The notes under the pieces are model-generated. The model saw only the letters and a list, made by a program, of their open reading frames with translations, did not search any database and was not told the origin of the DNA. A stretch of 64,000 nucleotides of DNA from an uncultured Cyclobacteriaceae bacterium (lineage in GTDB: Bacteria; Bacteroidota; Bacteroidia; Cytophagales; Cyclobacteriaceae): the NCBI GenBank assembly GCA_937146645.1, contig CAKZRQ010000013.1, positions 124,001 to 188,000 on the forward strand. The letters run 5' to 3'. A program made the position numbers and the translations under genes. The stretch's first letter is position 1. Every line of letters starts with the position of its first letter. Shown here piece after piece: positions 52,910 to 62,398 of this stretch.

Positions 52910-53712
52910 AGAGGCTCTCCGCAAGAGCGACAGTAGGCATCTTCAGGATCCAGCCCAGTTTTACCACAGGTTTTGCAGGTTATTCCTTTTGCGATTTGAT
53001 CACGTGTTCTTTGCGCAGCCATCTCAGAACTCACAATTCCAGTGGGAACAGCGATAATCGCATAACCCAAAAGCATAATCACAGAAGAAAAAAATTGACC
53101 TAAAGGAGTAGAAGGTGTGATGTCACCAAATCCCACCGTGGTCAAGGTTACAATCGCCCAATACATGCCTATTGGGATATTATAAAACCCATGCTCTGGA
53201 CCTTCAATGATAAACATTAGCGTGCCCATGATAAGTACTATGGTCAGAATAAAACCTACGAAGAGCAAGATTTTATGGGAGCTGGCCCGGATCGATTTCT
53301 TCAAAAATTCTGCTTCGCTAACATATCTTCCAAGCTTTAGAATTCTAGTCACCCGCAGTAATCTTAACGCTCTAACCACGGTCAATAATTGAGAATTGAC
53401 CACAAAGAAGCTTAGGTAGGTCGGGAGTATGGCCAGTAAATCAACGATTCCATAAAAGCTGAACACATAGCCCCAGGTTCTGCTGGAAAGCCAAAGGCGA
53501 AGAATGTATTCCACGGTGAAGAGAATGGTAAAAATCCACTCGAGCGCAAGAAAAATATCTCCGTATTTCGCTCGAATGGATGCGACCGAATCCAAAATGG
53601 CAACGAGAATACTCCCAAGAATAAGAACCAGAAGTACGATATCGAAAAGCTTACCTGTACGATCATCAGATTCGAATACAATGTGGGCTAATCGCTCTTT
53701 ACTTAAGTTCAT
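52906..53712 (-). CDS. Voltage-gated-type potassium channel with C-terminal zinc ribbon
   Basis: 268 aa. Six helices are visible, with an S4-like run of Arg every third position (VVRALRLLRVTRILKLGRYV, around residue 118). The selectivity filter TTVGFGD (around 196) is followed by the pore helix S6. The C-terminus ends in a two-CxxC zinc ribbon (CKTCG ... CRSCG, residues 246-266), unusual for K+ channels and possibly a redox, metal or tetramer contact. It should form a tetrameric K+ channel in the inner membrane. Confidence 0.87.
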   Translation of the reverse strand: MNLSKERLAHIVFESDDRTGKLFDIVLLVLILGSILVAILDSVASIRAKYGDIFLALEWIFTILFTVEYILRLWLSSRTWGYVFSFYGIVDLLAILPTYLSFFVVNSQLLTVVRALRLLRVTRILKLGRYVSEAEFLKKSIRASSHKILLFVGFILTIVLIMGTLMFIIEGPEHGFYNIPIGMYWAIVTLTTVGFGDITPSTPLGQFFSSVIMLLGYAIIAVPTGIVSSEMAAQRTRDQIAKGITCKTCGKTGLDPEDAYCRSCGEPL

Positions 53713-53745
53713 ATAAGGAATTTAAAAATTTATCCGGTACACAAC

Positions 53746-56211
53746 CTAATCCAGGTAATAAACTCTCTTCACTCGGGTGCTGATATTTGTCAGTAACTCA
53801 TATGGTATTGTTCCAATTGCCTTGGCTTGATCAGGTAGGCTGATTCCCTCTCCATACACAATGACCTCATCCCCTTCATTCGCATCAAGGCCTGTTACAT
53901 CCACCATGACCATATCCATACAAACATTCCCAACGACTGGCGCTTTTTGACCTTTGATTAGGACATGCCCCATACCATTACTAAACCTCCTGTCATATCC
54001 ATCAGCATAACCTATGGCAAGAGTTGCAATCTTGCCTCCTTCTGGTAAAGAGCCCTTTCTGGAATATCCGACGGTCTCCCCAGCCTGAACCTCTTTAATC
54101 TGAGAAATACTGGTTTTCAAAGTGGAAATTGGCCTCAAGGCATGAGATTTCTGCCCCGTGACTTCCACACCGTAAAGACCTATTCCAAGTCTCACCATAT
54201 CCATCTGATATTCTTGAAAAGAAAGGATTCCGGCAGAATTAAGCGCATGGTAAAGGGTAGCTTGTGGAAGTTCTGAGCGAAGCTCATTTTTCATCTGTGT
54301 AAACAAATTGAGTTGAGTCAGAGAAAAATCTCGATGTAACTCTTCATCTGCCCCAACCAAATGTGTATACGCACTTTGGATTTGGACTTGTGGGTTTTCG
54401 CTTAAAAGCTGTTTTAGACTTTGGAGCTGGCCTTTGGCAAAACCAAGCCGGTTCATCCCAGTATCTAAATCGATATGAGCTTTGATAGGAGTCGACTCTT
54501 TTTTAGCGAAATCCGCCACAAGGCCAAAAAATGATTCGCTGAAAATCACGGGTTCCAAGTCATAATCCAGGCAGGACTTTAGGGATTCTTTGACCGGATT
54601 CATCACCATAATCGGCAGCGAAATTCCAGCATTTCTAAGAGCTACTCCTTCATCTGTATAGGCTACCGCCAAATAATCTGCTCCTAAGGATTGTAGATGA
54701 TTCGCGATCTCTGATGAACCTCCACCATAAGCAAATGCCTTGACCATGACCATTACCTTAGTCTTTGCTTCAAGCCTCTGTTTATAAAAATTGAAGTTGT
54801 GAGTTAAAGCGTTAAGATTGATTTCAAGGACAGTTCCATGAATTCTCTGCTGAAGCAAATCCACCACTCTTTCAAAACCAAAAGATCTGGCCCCGGTAAC
54901 CAAAATCAAATCATTTTGGAAGTCATCTCTTCTAACCTGACTCAGGAGTTCAGTGGTACTTTCAAATGACCTGACCTCCACATTTTTTGGAAATGGAAAT
55001 CTCGATATAGCAGCTCCCACAGCATAAAGTATATCCACATTATGTTGTGCCAACAAATTAGATACCTCTGGATAGACTTGCTCGGCAGCTCCTTGCTGCA
55101 GCAAATCGGAGAGAATAACGATCCTACTTGATTTTGGCCTTTGCTGTGCCATAAAATCGAACGCCACCTTGAGCCCTTCAAGGTCATTATTATAGGTATC
55201 ATCAATGATCAAGGAATCGTTGATACCATCCTTGACCGTAAGCCGCATTTCAAGAGGCTTAATGAATTCGAGTGACTGCTGAATGTGATTCGGTGATTGT
55301 CCCAAACTTAGTGCCGCCACCAAAGCATGCGTAATGTTATCGATGGAAGCCTGATCTGTAAATGGCACTTTGAAGGTTTGCATCTTCAGATCATCCTTGA
55401 GCAGAATGATTCTAGTAAAACCAGCCTCTTTTTTGAGTGACCGGACAAAGGTGGACCCCGCCTTATCAGACCAGCTGATTCTTCTCTCTTCGGTTACAGC
55501 TTTCTCTATCAGTTGTGAAAGAAGAGATTCCTCTTTTTGATAAATCAGCAGTTTAGAATCCATGAAAAGCTGAAGCTTTTCTAAAATCTTCCCCTCCCTC
55601 GATTCAAAGCCTTCGTCATGGGCAGACCCGATGTTTGTAAAAATCCCCAGATCAGGTTTAAGGATATTCTCCAAAGCAGCCATCTCTCCGGATTTTGAAA
55701 TTCCGGCTTCCATAACAGCTACCTGATGGTATTCGGCCAACCCAAAAATGGAAAGAGGAACTCCCACTTGTGAATTATAACTTTTAGGGCTCTTGCCTAC
55801 ATTGAAATCATGAGATAATAATTGACCTAGCCACTCCTTGACAATAGTTTTCCCATTGCTCCCGGTGATTGCCACTAATGGTTTTTTGAAAAGGCCTCTT
55901 TGGAAAGCTGCAATATCCTGAAGTGCTTTTTTCGTATCAGCAACTTTGATAAAGGCAACATTCTCTGGAATAGCTTTGGGCTGAAAGCCCAAACTCACCA
56001 CGAAACCGAGAACTCCTTTTTGAATTAAATCAGGAATGAAATCTTCCCCATTAGCTTTGGCCCCTGCCAAAGCCACAAAAAGTGTCTTATCAGGACTCGC
56101 TATTTGTCGTGAATCAATCGAGACTGCTTCAAAAACCAAATCCTTTGCTTCACCCAATAGCTCCCCATCGCAGATTTCTATTAACTGTGATATGGATAAA
56201 GTTGCCAGCAT
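53746..56211 (-). CDS. murF-alr: Bifunctional MurF-alanine racemase fusion
   Basis: 821 aa. Residues 1-450 are MurF (UDP-MurNAc-tripeptide:D-Ala-D-Ala ligase) with the ATP loop AITGSNGKTIVKEW and Mur-ligase motif HNVDILYAVG. Residues about 455-821 are alanine racemase with the PLP lysine in VMVMVKAFAYGGGS (around 487), the catalytic Tyr region GYADGYDRRFSNG (around 731) and VVGNVCMDMVMVDV. It makes and then uses D-Ala for cell-wall precursors. The fusion is known in Bacteroidota. It is followed upstream by the flippase-like gene with a 3-nt gap. Confidence 0.93.
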   Translation of the reverse strand: MLATLSISQLIEICDGELLGEAKDLVFEAVSIDSRQIASPDKTLFVALAGAKANGEDFIPDLIQKGVLGFVVSLGFQPKAIPENVAFIKVADTKKALQDIAAFQRGLFKKPLVAITGSNGKTIVKEWLGQLLSHDFNVGKSPKSYNSQVGVPLSIFGLAEYHQVAVMEAGISKSGEMAALENILKPDLGIFTNIGSAHDEGFESREGKILEKLQLFMDSKLLIYQKEESLLSQLIEKAVTEERRISWSDKAGSTFVRSLKKEAGFTRIILLKDDLKMQTFKVPFTDQASIDNITHALVAALSLGQSPNHIQQSLEFIKPLEMRLTVKDGINDSLIIDDTYNNDLEGLKVAFDFMAQQRPKSSRIVILSDLLQQGAAEQVYPEVSNLLAQHNVDILYAVGAAISRFPFPKNVEVRSFESTTELLSQVRRDDFQNDLILVTGARSFGFERVVDLLQQRIHGTVLEINLNALTHNFNFYKQRLEAKTKVMVMVKAFAYGGGSSEIANHLQSLGADYLAVAYTDEGVALRNAGISLPIMVMNPVKESLKSCLDYDLEPVIFSESFFGLVADFAKKESTPIKAHIDLDTGMNRLGFAKGQLQSLKQLLSENPQVQIQSAYTHLVGADEELHRDFSLTQLNLFTQMKNELRSELPQATLYHALNSAGILSFQEYQMDMVRLGIGLYGVEVTGQKSHALRPISTLKTSISQIKEVQAGETVGYSRKGSLPEGGKIATLAIGYADGYDRRFSNGMGHVLIKGQKAPVVGNVCMDMVMVDVTGLDANEGDEVIVYGEGISLPDQAKAIGTIPYELLTNISTRVKRVYYLD

Positions 56212-56214
56212 GGA

Positions 56215-57276
56215 TTATTCGATGGGTTTTTTCTTCTTAAAGAATACTTGTCTAATCCACCTAGGCAGAAAAATCGCGCCAAGAATTAAATATGGATAAT
56301 AGGAGAAAAGTCTCCAAAGAATACTCGTGACGAAGGTGTATCCATGGAGGAACTGGGAGAAGAACTGTGAAAAGAAAAATTCCGCTGTACCGCTACTTCC
56401 TGGAGTAGGAGAAATCATCATCACTATCCACATGATGACTTGCCTCGCAAAAACAATTAAATGACTCTCCAAACTCAGGGTGACAAATGCAGAAATCAAG
56501 GCATTCAGCATCAGATATCTGGAGCTCCAAATGAATATGGTGGCTAGAATAACCGGGAGCCAGTACGTATAATTTTTACCTGAGAGCTCCTTCGATGCTT
56601 CAATAATCTGATCCCCGTACTCGCTAGCATCATGCTTCCATTTTCGTAAGAACCGGATGGAGAAGATCTTGATGAGAATCCATTTGAAAACCCTAGGCCG
56701 ATAGAATAGCGCTGCAGCCATGATAAAACTATACAGCGCATAAAGTCCATAACTGACCCAGAAAATGGCCTCAAGACCATTCTGGAATTGGTTTTGGATT
56801 GCCTGGCTTTCCGGGAAAATATTTCCCTTCGCAAGAACCAAAATGATCGGAGCTCCAATGACAAAAAAGAGGTTATCCAGAATTGCGGTGACCATTACAT
56901 AAGCAATGGCACGGCCGAGCTTGATTCCTTCTTTATTCAGAATGAAAATGGCAACTGCTGTACCGCCTACAATGGACGGTGTGACGGCTGAGGCAAACTC
57001 CCAAAGGATGATCACATAAATCGCTCTTACCCAGGTGAGCTCTTTATTGGTAATGGCTCGGATTCTATAGACGTACCCCGCATCTCTAAACAGAATCAGA
57101 AGAATAGCTAGAAATATAAATGGAAGCGAGGCATCGAATACACCCTTTAGGTTCTCCGATGTCACATCAGGATCGAAGTAGAACATTGCGAAGACAATGC
57201 CCAACCCAATGAGAATAGGAACCCAAACCTTATTGGGGTTAAGGGTCTTGAAAATTTCTTTATTGTCTAGCTTCAT
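56215..57276 (-). CDS. Lysylphosphatidylglycerol synthase TM-region family protein (UPF0104/flippase-like)
   Basis: 353 aa with about eight helices and no soluble synthase domain. Signatures are WEFASAVTPSIVGGTAVAIF (around residue 92), VIMWIVMMISPTPGSSGTAEF (around 288) and FLPRWIRQVFFKKKKPIE at the end. The SPTPGSSGTAE stretch is characteristic of the UPF0104/LPG-synthase TM family, often linked to lipid or polymer export. It lies between scpA and murF-alr with 3-nt gaps on both sides, so the three are one operon. Confidence 0.85.
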   Translation of the reverse strand: MKLDNKEIFKTLNPNKVWVPILIGLGIVFAMFYFDPDVTSENLKGVFDASLPFIFLAILLILFRDAGYVYRIRAITNKELTWVRAIYVIILWEFASAVTPSIVGGTAVAIFILNKEGIKLGRAIAYVMVTAILDNLFFVIGAPIILVLAKGNIFPESQAIQNQFQNGLEAIFWVSYGLYALYSFIMAAALFYRPRVFKWILIKIFSIRFLRKWKHDASEYGDQIIEASKELSGKNYTYWLPVILATIFIWSSRYLMLNALISAFVTLSLESHLIVFARQVIMWIVMMISPTPGSSGTAEFFFSQFFSQFLHGYTFVTSILWRLFSYYPYLILGAIFLPRWIRQVFFKKKKPIE

Positions 57277-57279
57277 TCC

Positions 57280-58029
57280 CTAGGCAGCCTCTACGGACTC
57301 TGTATGCTCGACCCAAAAATTATTGAATCCTTCACCGATGACGATGGTAACTTTTGAAAGTTGCAATAGTTCTAAAATGGCCAGAAAGGTGTAGATGACG
57401 AAAATTTTATCCGCCTTATACTCGATGAAATAAGAGAACGGCATTTTCTTTTTCAGGCTTACTTTTTCAAGGACAAAATCCTTCTGCTGTTCAATCGTGT
57501 AAGGATATTGAACTACGGTATGTTTGGCCTCTTCCTCCCTTGCTGCGAGTTGTGCCATCTTTTTTTGGAAGACCTTGAGAAGTTTGTACAGATCCAGATG
57601 CTGCATTTCCGCATCTACATTTTCCCCTGCAGAAAGTGAATAGAATTCTTCCAAGACATTTCCCCTTTTCTCCTTGTGAAGCTGATCATATTCCATCTGC
57701 GAGAGCTCCTCAATCACAGACTTATATTTTTTGTATTCCAGTAAATTTCTGATCAGTTCTTCCCTTGGGTCAATTTCCTCTCCTGCCTCATTGAGCTCTG
57801 GCCTGGGCAAAAGCATTCGAGATTTAATCTTCATCAGCGTTGCCGCAAAGAGGATAAACTCACTTGCCACTTCAATTTCCATCTTCTCCAGATGGTGTAA
57901 GTAGTCAAGAAAATCCTGGGTGATTTTGAAGATTGGGATGTCATAAATATCCAATTCATCCCGCTCTATGAAGAAAAGCATCAAATCGAATGGGCCTTCG
58001 AAAAGGGGTAATTTGATTTCGAAACTCAA
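57280..58029 (-). CDS. scpA: Segregation and condensation protein ScpA
   Basis: 249 aa, the kleisin of the Smc-ScpAB complex that condenses and segregates chromosomes. The N-terminal FEIKLPLFEGPFDLMLFFIE is the conserved ScpA start. There is no ATG, and a TAA stop in frame lies five codons upstream of TTG 58029, so TTG is the start. The middle is charged and helical (EEIDPREELIRNLLEYKKYK) and the C-terminal winged helix (FVIYTFLAILELLQLSKVTI) binds Smc. scpB and smc are not in the window. It is the first gene of the scpA-flippase-murF-alr operon. Confidence 0.93.
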   Translation of the reverse strand: MSFEIKLPLFEGPFDLMLFFIERDELDIYDIPIFKITQDFLDYLHHLEKMEIEVASEFILFAATLMKIKSRMLLPRPELNEAGEEIDPREELIRNLLEYKKYKSVIEELSQMEYDQLHKEKRGNVLEEFYSLSAGENVDAEMQHLDLYKLLKVFQKKMAQLAAREEEAKHTVVQYPYTIEQQKDFVLEKVSLKKKMPFSYFIEYKADKIFVIYTFLAILELLQLSKVTIVIGEGFNNFWVEHTESVEAA

Positions 58030-58205
58030 AGGATATTTAAATTAATGGTTAATTTTGCAGTTAGAATCAAAGATATTCAAATACGGGTAATTTACAGGAA
58101 AGAGCCAGCAGAAAGTAAAGGATTAAGCCTCCCAGATTTTCTTTCAACGGAAAACAAAGCTGTACAGACGAGGTTATCCTTTGTATCCCAACTACGCAAT
58201 TAAAA

Positions 58206-60119
58206 ATGCTAATCGAACCAGGAGAATTATTAGCCCAGATAAATAGTCCAGAGGATCTAAAGAAGTATCCTAAGGACAAACTGGTACAAATCTGTGATGA
58301 ACTTCGTCAGTTTATCGTAGACAACGTTTCCGTATATGGAGGTCACTTTGGCGCCAGCCTTGGAGTGGTGGAGCTTACTGTTGCTCTTCATTATGTGTTG
58401 AATACACCTGAGGATCAGTTAGTTTGGGATGTTGGGCACCAGGCTTACGGTCATAAGATTTTAACAGGCAGAAGAGATCAATTTCACACCAATCGAGTGT
58501 ATGGCGGCCTATCCGGTTTCCCTAAAAGAAAAGAGAGCGAATACGATACATTTGGTGTAGGACACTCAAGCACATCTATTTCTGCTGCGCTTGGAATGGC
58601 CGTTGGTTCGAAGTACAAGAATTCAAATATTCAGCATGTAGCGGTTATTGGTGATGGCGCCATGACTGGAGGAATGGCATTCGAAGGAATGAATCATGCT
58701 GGCGTTTCTGATTCAAATTTGCTTATCATTTTGAATGATAACTGCATGTCCATCGATCCAAATGTCGGTGCACTTAAAGATTACCTCACAGACATTACTA
58801 CGTCCCACACCTACAATAAGGTGAAGGACGAGGTCTGGAAAATGCTTGGCAAATTCAGCAAATTCGGATCTAGTGCTCAGGAAGTGATTTCCAAAGTGGA
58901 GGGGGGGCTAAAGGCAGCTATTCTAAAGCAGAGCAACCTATTTGAATCTCTCAATCTAAGATATTTCGGACCTGTTGATGGACATGATGTGAATCATCTG
59001 GCAGAAATTCTAAGTGATCTAAAAGATATTCCCGGCCCAAAGATTCTTCATTGTGTAACCATGAAGGGCAAAGGCTTTGAGCCAGCAGAAAAAGGAAATC
59101 AGACTACATGGCATGCACCAGGTACTTTTGACAAGGTTACCGGAGAGATTTATAAAAAGAAGCCTACGAAACCTCAGCCTCCAAAATACCAGCAGGTATT
59201 CGGTCATACGATCGTAGAACTGGCTGAGAAAAATGATAAAATCATGGGGGTGACGCCAGCCATGCCTTCAGGTTCTTCGCTCAATATTATGATGGAAGCA
59301 ATGCCAGATCGTGCTTTCGATGTGGGAATCGCGGAGCAACATGCAGTTACTTTTTCCGCTGGTTTAGCTACACAAGGACTTGTTCCTTTCTGTAATATCT
59401 ATTCTACTTTCATGCAGCGGGCGTATGACCAGGTGGTTCATGATGTCTGTCTACAAAATTTACCGGTAGTTTTCTGTCTTGATAGGGCAGGATTCGCTGG
59501 TGCTGACGGACCTACGCACCACGGGGCCTATGATATCGCTTATTTCAGATGTATTCCGAATCTGGTCATTGCTGCGCCAATGAACGAGGAAGAACTAAGA
59601 AATATGATGTATTCAGCCTCCGAGCATGGAGCACCGTATTCGATTAGATATCCACGTGGACAAGGCGTCATGCCTGAATGGCAAACTCCGCTTGAGAAGA
59701 TTCCTACCGGTCAAGGTAGAATAGTAAAAGAAGGTGAGGATGTGGCCATCCTAACTCTTGGGCACATTGGAAATTATGCTGTCGAGGCATGTAAAACTCT
59801 TGAAAAGGAGGGCTTAAATCCAGCTCATTTTGATATGCGTTTTGTGAAGCCTTTGGATTCAGATCTTCTTCATGAGGTGTTTGGCAAATTCAAGAAAGTG
59901 ATCACTGTCGAAGATGGTTGTCTCATGGGTGGCTTTGGGTCTGCTGTGACCGAATGGATGACAGACCATGGTTACCAGGCACAGGTTAAGCGACTTGGAA
60001 TTCCTGACGAGGTCGTGGAGCATGGCACCCAGTTAGAACTTCACAGACAGTGTGGTTTTGATCCAGAAGGAATTGCATCTGCAGTGCGTAGTTTGGCTGA
60101 AGTAGCCAAAATAAAATAA
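58206..60119 (+). CDS. dxs: 1-deoxy-D-xylulose-5-phosphate synthase
   Basis: 637 aa, the usual length. The TPP-binding motif is AVIGDGAMTGGMAFEGMNHA, with LNDNCMSIDPNVG. The catalytic Glu lies in VGIAEQHAVTFSAGLATQGL (around 378). The transketolase C-terminal domain (VEDGCLMGGFGSAVTEWM) is complete. It condenses pyruvate and glyceraldehyde 3-phosphate in the first MEP-pathway step and feeds the carotenoid genes earlier in the window. It is 11 nt upstream of the hydrolase gene. Confidence 0.97.
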   Translation: MLIEPGELLAQINSPEDLKKYPKDKLVQICDELRQFIVDNVSVYGGHFGASLGVVELTVALHYVLNTPEDQLVWDVGHQAYGHKILTGRRDQFHTNRVYGGLSGFPKRKESEYDTFGVGHSSTSISAALGMAVGSKYKNSNIQHVAVIGDGAMTGGMAFEGMNHAGVSDSNLLIILNDNCMSIDPNVGALKDYLTDITTSHTYNKVKDEVWKMLGKFSKFGSSAQEVISKVEGGLKAAILKQSNLFESLNLRYFGPVDGHDVNHLAEILSDLKDIPGPKILHCVTMKGKGFEPAEKGNQTTWHAPGTFDKVTGEIYKKKPTKPQPPKYQQVFGHTIVELAEKNDKIMGVTPAMPSGSSLNIMMEAMPDRAFDVGIAEQHAVTFSAGLATQGLVPFCNIYSTFMQRAYDQVVHDVCLQNLPVVFCLDRAGFAGADGPTHHGAYDIAYFRCIPNLVIAAPMNEEELRNMMYSASEHGAPYSIRYPRGQGVMPEWQTPLEKIPTGQGRIVKEGEDVAILTLGHIGNYAVEACKTLEKEGLNPAHFDMRFVKPLDSDLLHEVFGKFKKVITVEDGCLMGGFGSAVTEWMTDHGYQAQVKRLGIPDEVVEHGTQLELHRQCGFDPEGIASAVRSLAEVAKIK

Positions 60120-60130
60120 TCCTACAGCCC

Positions 60131-60901
60131 ATGTCCAATATTCACTTTTACCATGAAGGTGAAGGGCAACCCGTACTTCTAATTCACGGATTTTGTGAAA
60201 CGTCGGAGATGTGGCGTGAATTCTCATCTGCTCTTTCCTCGGATAACTCTGTATTTTCAATAGACCTCCCTGGCTTTGGGCTAAGCCCAATAGAAAGCGA
60301 TCATACCACTCTGGAAGAGGTGGCCGTTCAGGTCGAGGAATGGATGCATGACCATAAAATCCAAAGTCCGATTGTCATCGGGCATTCCCTTGGAGGTTAT
60401 GTGGCACTAGCACTTTTAGAGCTTCTTGGAAATGAATTAAAAGGAGTTGGGCTTTTTAACTCTACTTCCTTTGCCGATAGCGAAGAGAAAAAAGCCATGC
60501 GAAACCGGGCTTTGATATTCATCGAGAAGAATGGGGTTACCAAGTTCGTCGATTCTTTCGTTCCACAATTATTCCCGGAAAATAGACGAGCTGAGCTTGC
60601 CAAAGAGATTGAGTCGGCGGTGAAGGATGCTCATAGATCCTCGCTGAATGGGCTATTGGCATTTACTAAAGCTATGCGGGATCGTCCAGATAGATCTTCT
60701 GTTCTGAATCACTTTCATGGAAAAAAAATGATGATCGTTGGCACCAAAGACACCGCCGTTTCCTTAGAAGATAGCCGAAAGCAAGAAGGTCTATTTACCC
60801 ACTATCATGAGATCGAAGGAATGGGTCACATGGGAATGATCGAAGAAAAAGAGCGGACGCTGACCTTTGTTAAAAAGTTCGTTGCTGATTGTGACCGTTA
60901 A
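60131..60901 (+). CDS. Alpha/beta hydrolase
   Basis: 256 aa, cytosolic. Oxyanion HGFCETSEMW (residues about 18-27), nucleophile elbow GHSLGGYVAL (Ser around 80), an Asp in VGTKDTAVSLEDS (around 206) and His in EGMGHMGMIEEK (around 232) give a full triad. The substrate is unknown. It follows dxs by 11 nt and is convergent with msrC (4-nt overlap of the stop codons). Confidence 0.87.
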   Translation: MSNIHFYHEGEGQPVLLIHGFCETSEMWREFSSALSSDNSVFSIDLPGFGLSPIESDHTTLEEVAVQVEEWMHDHKIQSPIVIGHSLGGYVALALLELLGNELKGVGLFNSTSFADSEEKKAMRNRALIFIEKNGVTKFVDSFVPQLFPENRRAELAKEIESAVKDAHRSSLNGLLAFTKAMRDRPDRSSVLNHFHGKKMMIVGTKDTAVSLEDSRKQEGLFTHYHEIEGMGHMGMIEEKERTLTFVKKFVADCDR

Positions 60902-61380
60902 AGTGTCTTGGAAAGAATTTCCATCAGCTTTTCCAGATATTTTTTATCTGTTTCGTCAAAGGAGGCAAGCTGATCACTGTCTACATCAAGTACCCCAAAG
61001 ACTTCATTATTATTCATAATCGGAGCTACAATCTCCGATTTCGATGCTGAACTGCATGCGATATGTCCCGGGAATGCATCTACATCATCCACTATCAACG
61101 TTTCTGCTTTCTCCCACACGGTTCCGCACACACCTTTTCCTTTACGGATCCGAGTACAGGCAATCGGGCCTTGAAATGGACCTAACACAAGCTGATCGTC
61201 TTTGACCAAATAAAATCCTACCCAGAAAAAATCTAAGGCCTCCTTCAGAGCTGCAGAAATATTGGCAAGATTCGCGTACAGATCCTCTTCGGAGGAAATC
61301 AATGCCTCAATCTGGGGCAGGAGAGCTTCGTAAATTTCTTCCTTGGATTCGGTCTCTGGGAGATATAAGTTTTCAGACAT
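60898..61380 (-). CDS. msrC: Free methionine-(R)-sulfoxide reductase (GAF domain)
   Basis: 160 aa, a single GAF domain. The three active-site cysteines are visible with the spacing 10 and 24 residues found in fRMsr (Escherichia coli numbering 84, 94, 118): in ACTRIRKGKGVCGTV and HIACSS. That matches the enzyme and not a mere signalling GAF domain. It reduces free Met-R-sulfoxide with a thioredoxin-like partner. Its start overlaps the ribD stop by 8 nt. Confidence 0.9.
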   Translation of the reverse strand: MSENLYLPETESKEEIYEALLPQIEALISSEEDLYANLANISAALKEALDFFWVGFYLVKDDQLVLGPFQGPIACTRIRKGKGVCGTVWEKAETLIVDDVDAFPGHIACSSASKSEIVAPIMNNNEVFGVLDVDSDQLASFDETDKKYLEKLMEILSKTL

Positions 61381-62398
61381 TTCGGTAAATCTTTAAGGAA
61401 TCCTCTCCAACGGATAATTCTTCGGATGCTGGAATAGACAGGTTAGGAGCAGAGATGCCTTTCTCAAATTTATTTTGGCTGGTAAACACTCTTGCCTCAT
61501 CCCAAAGTTCGCTTTCCAGAAATTTATTCAAAAGAAAAGCTCCTCCCTCTACGATCAAACTTTGAATCTTTCGGGAATGTAATTCATTCAGAATTTCCCC
61601 AAGTTCAAAGCCCATTGATAGTTTCACAAACTCTAAGTTATCCTGCTTTTCAGCCTTTTTTGTATTGAAGCAAATGGTGTCGATAGTACCATCGAAAAGA
61701 GATAATGAAGAATCTAATTCAAGATTGGGGTCAATAACCAACCGAAGAGGGTTCTTCCCCTTCCAGTCTCTAACATTTAACCGAGGATTATCATACTTCG
61801 CTGTATTTTTCCCAACCAAAATGGAATCTTCTTCAGACCTCCATCGATGAACGAGCTGGCGGCTTTGTGATCCGCTGATCCACTTCGAAGAGTAATCTTC
61901 TCGGGCGATGAAACCATCCGAAGTTTGGGCCCATTTCAAAATCACATAAGGCCTCTTTTTTTCTATTTGAGTAAAGAATCTCCTATTTTGATTTCGTGCC
62001 TCTTGCTCTAAAACTCCGGTAGTAACTTCTGTTCCTCCATCTTCCAGAATGGCAATTCCCTTTCCTCCAACTAATGGATTTGAATCGACGGTCGCGATAA
62101 CCACCCGTTTAATTCCTTTCTCCACCAGCATGTTTGCGCATGGCGGCGTCTTCCCAAAATGAGAACACGGTTCAAGGGTCACATAGGCTGTAGAGTTTGA
62201 GAAAAGCTCTGGGTTTTCAACAGCATTCACAGCATTCACCTCAGCATGAGCCTCACCATAAGTTTTGTGATAGCCTTCACCTATGATCTTGTCTTCATGA
62301 ACAATCACGCAGCCTACTAAAGGGTTTGGTGAAACTGTCCCTCTGCCAAGCTCGGCGAGCTCCAAAGCTCGAAGCATATACTTTTCATCGGTGTTCAT
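61373..62398 (-). CDS. ribD: Bifunctional riboflavin biosynthesis protein RibD
   Basis: 341 aa. The N-terminal deaminase (residues 1-140) has the zinc motifs HAEVNAV (His50, Glu52) and PCSHFGKTPPCA. The C-terminal reductase (150-341) has WAQTSDGFIA, SILVGKNTAKYDNPRLNVR and SLIVEGGAFLLNKFLES. It performs the second and third steps of riboflavin synthesis from GTP. It overlaps the DUF4382 stop by 1 nt and msrC by 8 nt. Confidence 0.94.
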   Translation of the reverse strand: MNTDEKYMLRALELAELGRGTVSPNPLVGCVIVHEDKIIGEGYHKTYGEAHAEVNAVNAVENPELFSNSTAYVTLEPCSHFGKTPPCANMLVEKGIKRVVIATVDSNPLVGGKGIAILEDGGTEVTTGVLEQEARNQNRRFFTQIEKKRPYVILKWAQTSDGFIAREDYSSKWISGSQSRQLVHRWRSEEDSILVGKNTAKYDNPRLNVRDWKGKNPLRLVIDPNLELDSSLSLFDGTIDTICFNTKKAEKQDNLEFVKLSMGFELGEILNELHSRKIQSLIVEGGAFLLNKFLESELWDEARVFTSQNKFEKGISAPNLSIPASEELSVGEDSLKIYRNV

